Source: JANPCX01 sp966211815 (GTDB taxonomy: Bacteria > Pseudomonadota > Gammaproteobacteria > Burkholderiales > Burkholderiaceae_C). Taken from it: a stretch of 64,000 nt of DNA. The stretch spans positions 1 through 64,000 of the forward strand of contig CBIHOD010000013.1 of the NCBI GenBank assembly GCA_966211815.1. Reading direction: 5' to 3'. Both the position numbers and the translations under genes were made by a program. Positions 44,990 through 53,570 of the stretch are shown here, piece by piece. The first letter of the stretch is position 1. Every line of letters starts with the position of its first letter. The notes under the pieces were generated by a model, which worked only from the letters and a program-made list of their open reading frames with translations, was not told where the DNA came from and did no database searches.

Positions 44990-46747
44990 ATGTCCTTTGC
45001 ACCGCCCAGCGCTATCTTCGATTTCGTCTCGCCTCGGGCCGGAGCAGCGCCCGTGCGGGCCGCCTTCGGCGAGCCGCTGGACCTGCTGGTCGCGCGCGGA
45101 CCGGGCGAGGTGGCGGCTGTCCTGGACCAGGCGCAGGCGCATGCCCTGGCGGGGCGCTGGTGCGTCGGCCACGTGGCGTTCGAAGCCGGCGCGGCCTTCG
45201 ACCCGGCCTTCGAGTTCCACGGGCCGCCGCCGGAACTGGCCAGGTTCGCGATCCATGAGAAACCGCTGGAAACCCCGGGCGAGCCGCTGCCTTTTCCCGG
45301 AACCGGCGACTGGCGCCTGGGGCCTTGGCGCTCCAATTTGGACCAGGCCGCCTTCCACGGGAAGATCGCCCGCATCCACGAAGCCATCGCCGACGGCGAG
45401 GTCTACCAGATCAACTTCACCACGCTGCTGGAATCGGAATTCCAAGGCGACGCGCTCGCCCTGTTCGCCGCGTTGAGGCGTGCCCAGCCGGGCAGCTATG
45501 CCGCCTACCTGGACACCGGCACCACCAAACTGCTGTCGGTGTCTCCCGAGTTGTTCTTCGACTGGCGCGACGGGCGCATCCTGGGCCGGCCGATGAAAGG
45601 GACGGCGGCGCGCGGCGCGACCCCCCTGGAAGACCGCGCCATGGCTCAGGCGTTGCGCGAAAGCGCGAAAGAGCGGGCCGAAAACCTGATGATCGTCGAC
45701 CTGATCCGCAACGACCTTTCGCGCCTGGCCGAGCCGTTCTCCGTCCAGGTTCCGAAGCTCTTCGACACCCAGGCCTGGCCGACGATCTGGCAGATGACCT
45801 CCGACGTCGAGGCCAGGACCCGGCCCGGCAACGGGCTGGCCGACGTCTTCGCGGCGCTCTTCCCCTGCGGCTCGGTCACCGGCGCGCCCAAGGTCCGCGC
45901 AATGCACTGGATCCACCGATTGGAAGACCGGGCGCGCGGCCCGTATTGCGGCGCCATCGGCGTCCTGCAACCGGGCGGCGCGGCCACGTTCAATGTGGCG
46001 ATACGCACGGTCGAACTCCAGGGTGGTGCTGCTCGCTGCGGCATCGGCAGCGGGATCACCGCCGACGCCACCGCCGACGGCGAGTGGCGCGAATGGCAGA
46101 GCAAGCAGCTCTTCCTCCAGCGCTGCGAATCACCCTTCGAATTGCTGCAAACCCTGAGGCTGCAAGAAGGCCGGTACCCCTTGGTCGACGCCCACCTGGC
46201 CAGGATGGCGGCGGCTGCCGCGCACTTCGGCTACCGGTGGGATGAGCGGGAAGCCCGCGACGCCCTGGACGCGCTGGCCACAGCCCATGCACAGGGTTTG
46301 TGGCGGGTGAGGCTGCTCTGCGACGCCGAAGGCCGCTTGACGGCCCAGGCCGAATCTTTCCAGGACACCGCCCAGCCAGTTCGTGTCCGGCTGGCTGCCG
46401 CCCCGCTGGCGCAGGCCCGGGGGGAGTTCGTGCGCTTCAAGACCACGCGCCGCGCCCACTACGACGCGTTCGCGCCCGCCGGGCAGGAGGTTTTCGACAC
46501 CCTGCTATGGAACGAGGATGGCGAGATCACCGAGTTCACCCGAGGCAACGTGGCCGTGTTGCTGGACGGGCAATGGTTCACACCGGCGCTGGACTGCGGG
46601 CTCTTGCCCGGCATCGGCCGAGCCGAAGCGCTTCGGGCCGGGAAAATGGCGGAAGCCCGCATCACGCGGGAAGACCTGGCCGGGAGCCAGGGGTTGGCCT
46701 TCGTCAACGGCCTTCGGGGTTGGCTGGCGGCGGAGCTGACCGGCTGA
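44990..46747 (+). CDS. pabBC: fused aminodeoxychorismate synthase I / aminodeoxychorismate lyase (PabB-PabC)
   Basis: 585 residues. The N-terminal 390 form the chorismate-binding PabB enzyme: EVYQINFTTLLES, SPELFFDW, GRPMKGTAARG, MIVDLIRNDLSRLA, CGSVTGAPKVRAM and CGIGSGITADA. The C-terminal 190 are a PabC-like PLP fold: LVDAHLARMAAAAAHFGY, KTTRRAHYDAFAP, LWNEDGEITEFTRGNVAV and LLPGIGRAE. Together they take chorismate (with glutaminase PabA elsewhere) to p-aminobenzoate for folate. Such fusions are common in betaproteobacteria. ATG 44990 is preferred; ATG 44969 is in frame just upstream. It overlies no operon; the cytochrome c gene converges. Confidence 0.9.
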   Translation: MSFAPPSAIFDFVSPRAGAAPVRAAFGEPLDLLVARGPGEVAAVLDQAQAHALAGRWCVGHVAFEAGAAFDPAFEFHGPPPELARFAIHEKPLETPGEPLPFPGTGDWRLGPWRSNLDQAAFHGKIARIHEAIADGEVYQINFTTLLESEFQGDALALFAALRRAQPGSYAAYLDTGTTKLLSVSPELFFDWRDGRILGRPMKGTAARGATPLEDRAMAQALRESAKERAENLMIVDLIRNDLSRLAEPFSVQVPKLFDTQAWPTIWQMTSDVEARTRPGNGLADVFAALFPCGSVTGAPKVRAMHWIHRLEDRARGPYCGAIGVLQPGGAATFNVAIRTVELQGGAARCGIGSGITADATADGEWREWQSKQLFLQRCESPFELLQTLRLQEGRYPLVDAHLARMAAAAAHFGYRWDEREARDALDALATAHAQGLWRVRLLCDAEGRLTAQAESFQDTAQPVRVRLAAAPLAQARGEFVRFKTTRRAHYDAFAPAGQEVFDTLLWNEDGEITEFTRGNVAVLLDGQWFTPALDCGLLPGIGRAEALRAGKMAEARITREDLAGSQGLAFVNGLRGWLAAELTG

Positions 46748-46805
46748 CTGACCAACTAACGGGCGAGGAGCCGGCCGCGCCGTCGATCACCCGCTCGCGT
46801 TGCTG

Positions 46806-47120
46806 TCACTTCTGGGACAGGATCCACTGGACCAATTGCTTGGCCTCGGCCGGACTGACTTGCCGATTCTCCGGCATCGGCACGGCGCCCCAGCTGCCGG
46901 CGCCGCCTTTGAGCACTTTCTGGGTGAGCTTGTCGACCGCATCCGCCTGACCCGCGTACTTGGCGGCGACTTGCTTGAACGCCGGCCCCACGCGGCGCTC
47001 CGTCATGTGGTGGCAGCCGGTGCAATTCTTCTTCTCCGCCAGGGCGCCGTCCGCCATGGCGGGGATGGAAATCGACGACAAGCTGATGGACAGGAGCACG
47101 CCTGCGACGGATGGATTCAT
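46806..47120 (-). CDS. class I cytochrome c (c551-like)
   Basis: 104 residues with a signal peptide ending at IPAMADG. The mature part has one heme site CTGCH (NCTGCHHM), GPAF-x-x-VAAKY, and the distal Met in VPMPENR followed by the C-terminal helix EAKQLVQWILSQK. This is the usual small periplasmic electron carrier, donor to terminal oxidases or peroxidases. AAAGG lies six bases before the ATG at 47120. It is divergent from the Trp-rich small protein gene. Confidence 0.9.
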   Translation of the reverse strand: MNPSVAGVLLSISLSSISIPAMADGALAEKKNCTGCHHMTERRVGPAFKQVAAKYAGQADAVDKLTQKVLKGGAGSWGAVPMPENRQVSPAEAKQLVQWILSQK

Positions 47121-47269
47121 CTCGGACCTTTCATTGCCACGAACACCGGGGCGCCGCGGCACCGCTCGGCTGCGCTACATTGCCAGTTGTCCAGTGTACG
47201 TTTGTTGCTGCGGCCGTTGTTGACACGCCGTTTGCCCGAAACGTTCTTCCAAAGGGAGTGTGTGGCGAT

Positions 47270-47524
47270 ATGTATGCAGTGGTGATCGGTGTTTTGCTGG
47301 TGGTGCTCAAGCTGGCCGACGTGGGGCCGGTGGCAGGATGGTCGTGGTTCTGGATCCTGCTGCCGCTGGGCCTGGCGATGGTGTGGTGGGAATACGCGGA
47401 CCGGTCCGGCTACAACAAGCGCAAGGAAATCGAAAAGATGGAAGAGAAGAAGAAGCAGCGCCGCGTGCAGAACATGGCGGCCCTGGGCATGGACGAGAAG
47501 GGCCGCCGCGGCAAGTCCAAGTGA
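47270..47524 (+). CDS. small Trp-rich membrane protein (TIGR04438 type)
   Basis: 84 residues: two hydrophobic stretches at the N-terminus (YAVVIGVLLVVLKLADVGPV and WSWFWILLPLGLAMVWWEY), then a highly charged tail EIEKMEEKKKQRRVQ and a basic end. The Trp cluster WSWFW/WWEY and the Lys/Glu tail match the family of small Trp-rich proteins in Burkholderiales; its function is unknown. The ATG at 47270 follows AAAGGGAG by 12 bases. Convergent with the PEP-CTERM gene, sharing a bidirectional terminator. Confidence 0.8.
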   Translation: MYAVVIGVLLVVLKLADVGPVAGWSWFWILLPLGLAMVWWEYADRSGYNKRKEIEKMEEKKKQRRVQNMAALGMDEKGRRGKSK

Positions 47525-47596
47525 TGCGCCGGCGCCGATCCGCCGTCCCCGCGGCGGACCGAACCGGTCGAATCGCATGGATTGACCGGGAATGAA

Positions 47597-47620
47597 AAAG
47601 CCCGCCGGGCGGCGGGCTTT
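47597..47620. terminator. bidirectional Rho-independent terminator
   Basis: A 10-bp stem AAAGCCCGCC/GGCGGGCTTT with a 4-base loop between the convergent Trp-rich and PEP-CTERM genes. Confidence 0.9.
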
Positions 47621-47672
47621 GCAAGAAGCGTCCCCTCTTGCCGGGGGACGCGACGGGGCCGGGCGCGATCGC

Positions 47673-48482
47673 TCAGGCCTTGCGGCGGCGCGAAGCCACC
47701 AAGCCGGCCATGGCCAGGCCGATCAGGGCCAGCGAAGCGGGCTCCGGCACGGTGCCGCCCACCGAGCCTTGCGGCACGGAAGCGAAGCGGAAAGTGCCGC
47801 CGGCGACCAGGAATTCGCCGAAGCCGTCGCCCCAGAAATCGATCTGGGTGAAGAAGCCGGACGAATCGATCGAGCCGATGAAGTTGGTGTAGCTGAAAGC
47901 TGCGGCGTAACCCGGGTTGTCGTTGGCGCTCTTGGCGTTGGCGGGCAGGGTCGCGGCGCCGCCGTTGAAGGCGATCCACAGGCCAGAACCGTCAGCCGGC
48001 ACACCGTAGGTGGACTGGATGGCGGCGGAGCGGGTGTAACCGGTCTGGGAGGTGGAAGTGCAGCAGGTGGCCCAGTCGCCGATTTCGAAGCCGAAGGCGT
48101 TCACGGGGCTGGAGAAGGTGAAACGCAGGCCGGAGCTTTGGCCGGGGATGGCGTCGGTGCCGTTCTGGGCCGGGCCGATGTCATAGACCGCACCGCTCAG
48201 GGATTGACCGTTGCTGGAGTAGCCGCCGCTCGGGGTCACCGAGCCGCCGTTCGGGCGGGTGACGGTCAGGGTGGAGGCGTTGCCGTTCTGGTCGATGTAG
48301 TTGTAGACCGACGTGCCGCTCGTCACTTGCACGGTCTGCACCGTGGAGCCCGTGGCGGTGATCGCGTTGTCGAAAGTGTTGATGTTGGGCAGGGCCAGGT
48401 TGTAGACGACGGGGGCGGCGATGGCGGCCGGGGCCATGACCGCCGCGACGGCCGTCGCGGCAAAGATTTGTCCGAACTTCAT
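47673..48482 (-). CDS. PEP-CTERM sorting-domain surface protein
   Basis: 269 residues. The signal peptide (MKFGQIFAATAVAAVMAPAAIAA) is followed by a Thr/Ser/Gly/Asn-rich extracellular part that resembles secreted beta-rich proteins: FDNAITATGSTV, GLRFTFSSPVNAFGFEIGDW, FGEFLVAGGTFRFASV. The C-terminus has VPEPASLALIGLAMAGL then SRRRKA: a PEP motif, membrane helix and Arg cluster. Such proteins are cut by exosortase EpsH and often associate with exopolysaccharide. No exosortase gene is in the window. Two adjacent Cys (TCCTS) lie in the middle. The AT-rich leader upstream suggests tight regulation. Confidence 0.9.
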   Translation of the reverse strand: MKFGQIFAATAVAAVMAPAAIAAPVVYNLALPNINTFDNAITATGSTVQTVQVTSGTSVYNYIDQNGNASTLTVTRPNGGSVTPSGGYSSNGQSLSGAVYDIGPAQNGTDAIPGQSSGLRFTFSSPVNAFGFEIGDWATCCTSTSQTGYTRSAAIQSTYGVPADGSGLWIAFNGGAATLPANAKSANDNPGYAAAFSYTNFIGSIDSSGFFTQIDFWGDGFGEFLVAGGTFRFASVPQGSVGGTVPEPASLALIGLAMAGLVASRRRKA

Positions 48483-48951
48483 TTTTTTCCTACTTTCAAA
48501 GTTTGACGATTTCCGGGCCTTTCCGCCCATGACTTCTTGCTTGGCTCAAGTCAAATCCTGTAGAAGGTTGACCGAGGCGGGTAACAAAAAGCAATTTAAA
48601 TGCCAAAAGAAAATAGGCTTTGTTATCAAGCGGTTAGCAAATATCTGTCAAAAAATCGTCTCGACATGTAAGAGCCGCCGACGTTTCATTTGCTCTGATG
48701 GCGGCCGACGTCTCTGTGGATCGGAAGCTCCAGGAACTCACGGCCACACGGCACGCGGGATATTCCCCAGGCGACGGGGGAAGCGCTCCGGCTGTGCCCA
48801 AGAGACCGGCGCGGCATGAGCGCTCCACTATGATTCACGGCTTTCGAATGGCCACCGAGGCCACGGCGGGTCCCGCATTGCAAAGTTGCGCGGTTCGCCT
48901 CTCCCCGGTTCACGGGGAGGCCGAAGAAAAAATTTGCTGAAGGAATCTTCG
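48483..48951. other. AT-rich divergent region between PEP-CTERM gene and lgt
   Basis: 469 bases. The stretch about 48483-48670 is unusually AT-rich, with runs such as AAAAAGCAATTTAAATG and AAAATAGG, and should hold the PEP-CTERM promoter. Near lgt there is a 7-bp hairpin, CTCCCCG/CGGGGAG (48901-48919), in the likely 5' leader. No gene is supported; short frames here lack start signals. Confidence 0.5.
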
Positions 48952-49773
48952 ATGCTTGTGCATCCGCAGTTCGACCCGGTCGCCCTGAGCCTGGGGCCGG
49001 TTTCCATCCACTGGTACGGCCTGACGTACCTGGTGGCGTTCGGCTTGTTCCTCTTCCTGGGCTCGCGCCGAGTGCGTCAAGCCCACGTGGCGGCCCTAGG
49101 ATGGACGCGCCGCGACGTCGAAGACCTGCTTTTCTTCGGCGTGCTGGGCGTGGTGATCGGCGGTCGGCTCGGCTACGCGCTTTTTTACAAGCCCGGCCAA
49201 TACCTCGCCAACCCGCTGGAGCTTTTCATGGTCTGGAAAGGCGGCATGTCCTTCCACGGCGGGATGCTCGGGGTGGTCGTCGCGATGGTGCTGTACGCGC
49301 GCAGCCGTGGCCGACAGTGGCTGGCCGTGACCGACTTGATCGCGCCCTGCGTGCCCACGGGCCTGGCCAGCGGCCGCATCGGCAATTTCATCAACGGCGA
49401 GTTGTGGGGCAGGGCGGCCGACCCCAGCCTGCCCTGGGCGATGGTGTTCCCGCAATCGGGTTCCAGCCTGCCGCGCCACCCGTCGCAGCTTTACCAGTTC
49501 CTGCTCGAAGGCCTGTTGCTGTTCGTCTTGCTGTGGGTCTACGCGCGCAAGCCGCGGGGCCTGGGCCAGGTTTCCGGTGTTTTCCTCATCGGCTATGGGC
49601 TGCTGCGCTTCGCCGCTGAATATTTCCGCGAGCCCGACAGCTTCCTCGGCCTGCTCGCGCTGAACCTGAGCATGGGCCAGTGGTTGTGCGTGCCGATGGT
49701 TGTGGCGGGCGTCTTGATGTGGCGCTGGGGCGCCGGGCGGCCGACCGCCGCGTCCGCGCCGCATGCCGAGTGA
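48952..49773 (+). CDS. lgt: prolipoprotein diacylglyceryl transferase Lgt
   Basis: 273 residues. It transfers diacylglycerol from phosphatidylglycerol to the lipobox Cys of prolipoproteins. Seven hydrophobic segments and the family blocks are present: SIHWYGLTYLVAF, IGGRLGYALFY, WKGGMSFHGGMLGV with the essential His, the Lgt signature GRIGNFINGELWG, HPSQLYQFLLEG and LRFAAEYFREPD. AAGGA precedes the ATG at 48952. dnaQ follows 13 bases after the stop, so the two may be cotranscribed. Confidence 0.95.
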   Translation: MLVHPQFDPVALSLGPVSIHWYGLTYLVAFGLFLFLGSRRVRQAHVAALGWTRRDVEDLLFFGVLGVVIGGRLGYALFYKPGQYLANPLELFMVWKGGMSFHGGMLGVVVAMVLYARSRGRQWLAVTDLIAPCVPTGLASGRIGNFINGELWGRAADPSLPWAMVFPQSGSSLPRHPSQLYQFLLEGLLLFVLLWVYARKPRGLGQVSGVFLIGYGLLRFAAEYFREPDSFLGLLALNLSMGQWLCVPMVVAGVLMWRWGAGRPTAASAPHAE

Positions 49774-49786
49774 ACTGGGGCAGACG

Positions 49787-50509
49787 ATGCGACAGATATT
49801 CCTGGACACCGAAACCACCGGCCTGAGCGCAGAGTCGGGCGACCGCGTGATCGAGATCGGCTGCGTCGAGATGGTCAACCGGCGCTTGACCGGCAACAAC
49901 CTGCACCACTACCTCAACCCGCAGCGGCCCAGCCACGAGGACGCGGTGAAGATCCACGGCTTGACCGATGAATTCCTGGCGGACAAGCCCTTGTTCTCGC
50001 AGGTGGCCGACGAGATCCTCGACTATCTGCAGGGGGCCGAGGTCATCATCCACAACGCGGCCTTCGACGTCGGCTTCTTGAACGAGGAGCTCAAGCGCCT
50101 CGGCCGGCCCAAGCTGGCGACCTTCGTCTCGTCGATCACCGACAGCCTCGTCATGGCCCGGGAAATGTTCCCCGGCAAGGCCAACTCGCTCGACGCGCTG
50201 TGCCGGCGCCTGGAAGTCGACAACACCAACCGCACCCTGCACGGCGCGTTGCTGGACGCCGGCCTGCTGGCCGAGGTCTACATCCGTATGACGCGCGGAC
50301 AGGACTCCCTGGTGCAGGTCGAAGACGAGGCCGGCACCGCCGAGTTCGCGCTGGAAGCCGTCGACTTCAGCCAACTGCATCTGGTGGTGCTGTCAGCCAG
50401 CGAAGACGAGTCGGCCGCGCACGAGAAAGTGCTGGCCGATTTGGACAAAGCCTCAGGTGGAAAAACTGCTTGGAGAAAATTGGCTGTGACTGAAGAACCT
50501 GTGGCATAA
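49787..50509 (+). CDS. dnaQ: DNA polymerase III epsilon subunit (3'-5' proofreading exonuclease)
   Basis: 240 residues. The exonuclease domain carries FLDTETTGL (ExoI metal ligands), HNAAFDVGFLN (ExoII) and the RTLHGALLDAGLLAEVY block with the ExoIII His/Asp. The C-terminal part is the flexible tail that binds the alpha subunit. ATG 49787 (MRQIFLDTETT) matches betaproteobacterial homologues; ATG 49763 overlaps the lgt stop and is a second choice. Its stop codon falls inside the -10 hexamer of a candidate promoter for the downstream tRNA. Confidence 0.95.
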   Translation: MRQIFLDTETTGLSAESGDRVIEIGCVEMVNRRLTGNNLHHYLNPQRPSHEDAVKIHGLTDEFLADKPLFSQVADEILDYLQGAEVIIHNAAFDVGFLNEELKRLGRPKLATFVSSITDSLVMAREMFPGKANSLDALCRRLEVDNTNRTLHGALLDAGLLAEVYIRMTRGQDSLVQVEDEAGTAEFALEAVDFSQLHLVVLSASEDESAAHEKVLADLDKASGGKTAWRKLAVTEEPVA

Positions 50510-50510
50510 T
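50480..50510 (+). promoter_or_regulatory. candidate promoter for tRNA-Val
   Basis: TTGGCT (50480-50485) and CATAAT (50505-50510) are separated by 19 bases, a little long, and lie about 60 bases before the tRNA. The -10 overlaps the dnaQ stop codon. Plausible, not proven. Confidence 0.4.
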
Positions 50511-50571
50511 CTTGGGCTTGCCAGGGTTCAACTCGAAACATCGGATGAATCCAAAGCAGACCACAGCATTT

Positions 50572-50646
50572 GGGACGTTAGCTCAGGGGTAGAGCATCAC
50601 ATTCACACTGTGGGGGTCGGAGGTTCGAAGCCTCCACGTCCCACCA
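50572..50646 (+). tRNA. tRNA-Val (anticodon CAC)
   Basis: 75 bases with a full cloverleaf: acceptor GGGACGT/ACGTCCC, D arm GCTC-AGGGGTA-GAGC, anticodon stem TCACA/TGTGG with loop TTCACAC, T arm GGAGG-TTCGAAG-CCTCC, and encoded CCA. The anticodon CAC reads GTG. Confidence 0.97.
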
Positions 50647-50665
50647 AATGCCACCGACAAGACAA

Positions 50666-50697
50666 GCCGCTGACAACCGTTGTCAGCGGCTTTTTTC
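50666..50697 (+). terminator. strong Rho-independent terminator after tRNA-Val
   Basis: An 11-bp perfect stem GCCGCTGACAA/TTGTCAGCGGC with loop CCG, followed by TTTTTTCTT. It ends about 30 bases before the dusA start. Confidence 0.95.
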
Positions 50698-50729
50698 TTG
50701 CACGCCACCGAACCGCCAGAGCCAAGCCC

Positions 50730-51749
50730 ATGCACGCCGCCCCCGCACCACCCGATGCGCACGCCGCCGGGCCCGACTTCAACCCCTGGCGCCTGTCCGT
50801 CGCCCCGATGATGGATTGGACGGACCGGCACTGCCGCTACTTCCACCGACTGCTCACCCGGCGCACCCTGCTGTACACGGAGATGGTCACCACTGGGGCG
50901 CTGATCCACGGTGACGTGGCCCGGCACCTGGACTTCGACGCGCAAGAGCATCCCGTGGCCCTGCAGCTCGGCGGCAGCGAGCCGGCCGACCTGGCGCATT
51001 GCGCGAAGCTGGCCGAGCGGTGGGGCTACCGGGAAGTCAACCTCAACTGCGGCTGCCCGAGCGAGCGCGTGCAGCGCGGTGCTTTCGGCGCTTGCCTGAT
51101 GGCCGAGCCGGCACTGGTGGCCGACTGCGTGAAAGCCATGCGAGACGCCACCGCGCTGCCGGTGACGGTGAAACACCGCATCGGCATCGACCGCACGGAG
51201 CACTATGGCTTCGTCCGGGATTTCGTCGGCACGCTGGCGCACGCCGGCTGCGAAGTGTTCATCGTGCACGCGCGCAACGCCTGGCTCCAAGGCTTGAGCC
51301 CCAAGGAGAACCGGGAAGTGCCGCCGCTGCGGTATGAAACCGTCTACCGGCTCAAGAAGGAATTCCCGGGCCTCACGATCGTGCTCAACGGCGGCGTGAA
51401 GTCCACCGAGGACATCCGGGTCCACCTGGCCCATGTGGACGGCGTGATGATCGGCCGCGAGGCCTACCACCGGCCCTGGTGGCTCACGGAATGGGACGCG
51501 GCTTTCTTCGGCGACCCGCCGTCCCCGCTGGAACGCGATGAGGTGGAGGCCCGCATGGTCGAGCACATGTCCCGGCGGTCGGCCGCTTCCGGCGACCCTT
51601 GGTCGCATGTGGCGCGCCACATGCTCGGCCTGCGCAACGGTTTGCCCGGTGCAAGGAAATGGCGCCAGGTCTGGTCCGACCATCGTTTGAAATCGCAATC
51701 GCCGGCGCAAGTCAGCGCCCAGGCGCGCGATGCGGCCTCGGCGCGTTAG
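50730..51749 (+). CDS. dusA: tRNA-dihydrouridine(20/20a) synthase DusA
   Basis: 339 residues. It is an FMN enzyme that reduces U20/U20a in the tRNA D loop. Seen: SVAPMMDWTDRHCRYFHRLL, LYTEMVTTGALIHGD, the catalytic-Cys block VNLNCGCPSERVQRGAFGACLM, KHRIGID, FIVHARNAWLQGLSPKENR and LNGGV. The C-terminal helical domain contains HMLGLRNGLPGARKWR. These are DusA- rather than DusB/C-type. The ATG at 50730 has only a weak upstream ribosome binding site and lies directly after the tRNA terminator, so its promoter is unclear. It overlaps the convergent transporter gene by four bases. Confidence 0.9.
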   Translation: MHAAPAPPDAHAAGPDFNPWRLSVAPMMDWTDRHCRYFHRLLTRRTLLYTEMVTTGALIHGDVARHLDFDAQEHPVALQLGGSEPADLAHCAKLAERWGYREVNLNCGCPSERVQRGAFGACLMAEPALVADCVKAMRDATALPVTVKHRIGIDRTEHYGFVRDFVGTLAHAGCEVFIVHARNAWLQGLSPKENREVPPLRYETVYRLKKEFPGLTIVLNGGVKSTEDIRVHLAHVDGVMIGREAYHRPWWLTEWDAAFFGDPPSPLERDEVEARMVEHMSRRSAASGDPWSHVARHMLGLRNGLPGARKWRQVWSDHRLKSQSPAQVSAQARDAASAR

Positions 51750-52717
51750 TCCACCGGACGGGAAGACGGCGATTTCGAAGGCCAGGTGGCGAACACCACG
51801 CCGCAAAGGGCCAGCGCGAACGCAGCGGCCTGGGCGAGGGTGAAGCGTTCGCCGAGGAAGAGCACGCCGACGGCCGCCGCGGTGACCGGCAGCAGCACGG
51901 TGTAGATGCCGGCGCGGGAGGCGGGGATGTGCCGCAGGCCGGTCATCCAGAGCCAGACCGTCCACATGCTGGCCGCGAGCGAATAAAAGACGAGCAAAGC
52001 CCAGGGCGCGGGGGCGACCGCGCCGAAATCGAAGTGCCAGGCCTGGTACAGGCCGAACGGCGTGACCAGCGCCAGGCCCCAGAGGTTGACCAGCGCGCTG
52101 ATGCGCTTGGCGGAGACGCGGCCGGTCAGCTTCTTGCCGAGCACCACGTAGAGCGCTTCGCACACCACCGCGCCCACCAGCAGCAGGTTGCCCAACAGGG
52201 AAGAGGACGACGAAGCCACCCCGGGCGACGCCGCATCGCCGGCGTGCTTGCTCATCGACACCAGCGCGATGCCGCACACCGCGCAGGCGATGCCGGCCAT
52301 CACCTGCGGGGTGACGCGCTCGCGCAGCATCGCCCAGGAAAGCAAGGCGACCACCGCGGGGATGGCCGCCATGATCACGCCGGCCGCCAGCGCCGAAGTG
52401 AGCGACACGCCGAAAAGCATGCAGACCGAGAACAGGAAATTGCCGAAGAAGGACTCCAGGAACAGCAGTTTCCGGTCATGGGCATTCAACGCCGGTTCGC
52501 CCGGCCGGCGCTTGACCCAGTGCGCCATCGCCGCGGCCGCCAGGCCGAATCGCAGCCAGGCCAGCAGGAAGACCGGGAACACCACGACGAGCCATTTCGA
52601 CAGCCCCACGTATGCGCCCACCAGCGCCATCGCGCCGGCCAGGCAGAAATAGGCGCTCCAGGGGGCGTGGGAGTTTTGCCGGCCGGCGGCGGCCTCGCCG
52701 GGCGCGCCGTCAGCCAT
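51746..52717 (-). CDS. DMT-superfamily (EamA) transporter
   Basis: 323 residues with about ten hydrophobic segments in two EamA repeats. The first repeat contains LVGAYVGLSKWLVVVFPVFLLAWLRFGLAA and SLTSALAAGVIMAAIPAVVALLSWAML-type helices; the second has GLRHIPASRAGIYTVLLPV and LFLGERFTLAQ. Such proteins export amino acids or other metabolites; the substrate is not evident. The start at 52717 overlaps the stop of the upstream polyamine permease gene by eight bases, so it could be the last gene of that operon. Confidence 0.85.
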   Translation of the reverse strand: MADGAPGEAAAGRQNSHAPWSAYFCLAGAMALVGAYVGLSKWLVVVFPVFLLAWLRFGLAAAAMAHWVKRRPGEPALNAHDRKLLFLESFFGNFLFSVCMLFGVSLTSALAAGVIMAAIPAVVALLSWAMLRERVTPQVMAGIACAVCGIALVSMSKHAGDAASPGVASSSSSLLGNLLLVGAVVCEALYVVLGKKLTGRVSAKRISALVNLWGLALVTPFGLYQAWHFDFGAVAPAPWALLVFYSLAASMWTVWLWMTGLRHIPASRAGIYTVLLPVTAAAVGVLFLGERFTLAQAAAFALALCGVVFATWPSKSPSSRPVD

Positions 52718-53570
52718 GCCGGGCCGCCGCGCGGGTCATGGAGAGCTGGCGCTGCCGCTCGGCCCGCGCGAGCAGGTAGGTGGCGACCAGCGTGCCGCAG
52801 GCGACGATGGCGATGATGACCGTGGCCATGGCGTTGACGCTCGGGTTCAACCCGAGGCGCGCCCGGGAGAAGATCACCAGCGGCATCGTGGTGGCGCCGG
52901 GGCCCGACAGGAACGCCGACAGAACCACGTCGTCCAGCGAGATCGTGAAGGTCAGCAGCCAGGCCGAAACCAGCGACTGCGCGATCATCGGCAGCGTCAC
53001 CAGGCGGAACACCTGGGCGGGCCTTGCGCCGAGGTCCATGGCGGCTTCCTCCAGGCGCGGGTTCAGCTCCTGCAGGCGGGCCTGGATCACGAGCGTCGCG
53101 TACGCCATGCCCAGCAGGAGGTGGCCGAGCCAGATGGTCAGCATGCCGCGCTCGGGGAAACCCAGGGCGCGCTGCACCGACACCAGCATCAGCAGCAGCG
53201 ACAAGCCCACGATCACCTCGGGCATGACCAGCGGCGCGTTCACCATGCCGGAGAAGAAGGTGCGGCCGCGGAAGCGTGTGAATTTCACCAGGGCGAACGC
53301 CGCCAGGCAGCCGAGCAGCACCGAGCCGCAGGCGGTGGCGAAGGCGATCTTCAGGCTCAGGGCGAGGCCGCCGAGCATGTCGTCGTCACGCACCAGCGCG
53401 CCGTACCACTTCAGCGTGAAACCGGCCCAGACATTCGGCAGGCTGGAATCGTTGAAGGAGAACACCACCAGCGTGACGATCGGCAGGTAGAGGAAGGCGT
53501 AGCCCAGAACGAGCCAGAACTTGGAGAAGCCCCGGGTGAACTCCGGGCCGAACAAGGCGCGGCGGCTCAT
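52710..53570 (-). CDS. polyamine-type ABC transporter permease (PotC/PotI)
   Basis: 286 residues. Inner-membrane subunit of a spermidine/putrescine-type importer. Opening basic segment, then LGYAFLYLPIVTLVVFSFNDS, typical of PotC/PotI, and the ATP-binding-subunit contact loop EEAAMDLGARPAQVFRLVTLP (EAA motif), followed by ISLDDVVLSAFLSGPG. About six hydrophobic helices. The ATG at 53570 overlaps the stop of the other permease gene (ATGA), indicating translational coupling. Substrate likely a polyamine but not provable from sequence. Confidence 0.9.
   Translation of the reverse strand: MSRRALFGPEFTRGFSKFWLVLGYAFLYLPIVTLVVFSFNDSSLPNVWAGFTLKWYGALVRDDDMLGGLALSLKIAFATACGSVLLGCLAAFALVKFTRFRGRTFFSGMVNAPLVMPEVIVGLSLLLMLVSVQRALGFPERGMLTIWLGHLLLGMAYATLVIQARLQELNPRLEEAAMDLGARPAQVFRLVTLPMIAQSLVSAWLLTFTISLDDVVLSAFLSGPGATTMPLVIFSRARLGLNPSVNAMATVIIAIVACGTLVATYLLARAERQRQLSMTRAAARHG

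Noticed and set aside
50572..50760. Integrative element at tRNA-Val/dusA
   Set aside because: Both genes are intact and no integrase or attachment duplication is visible.
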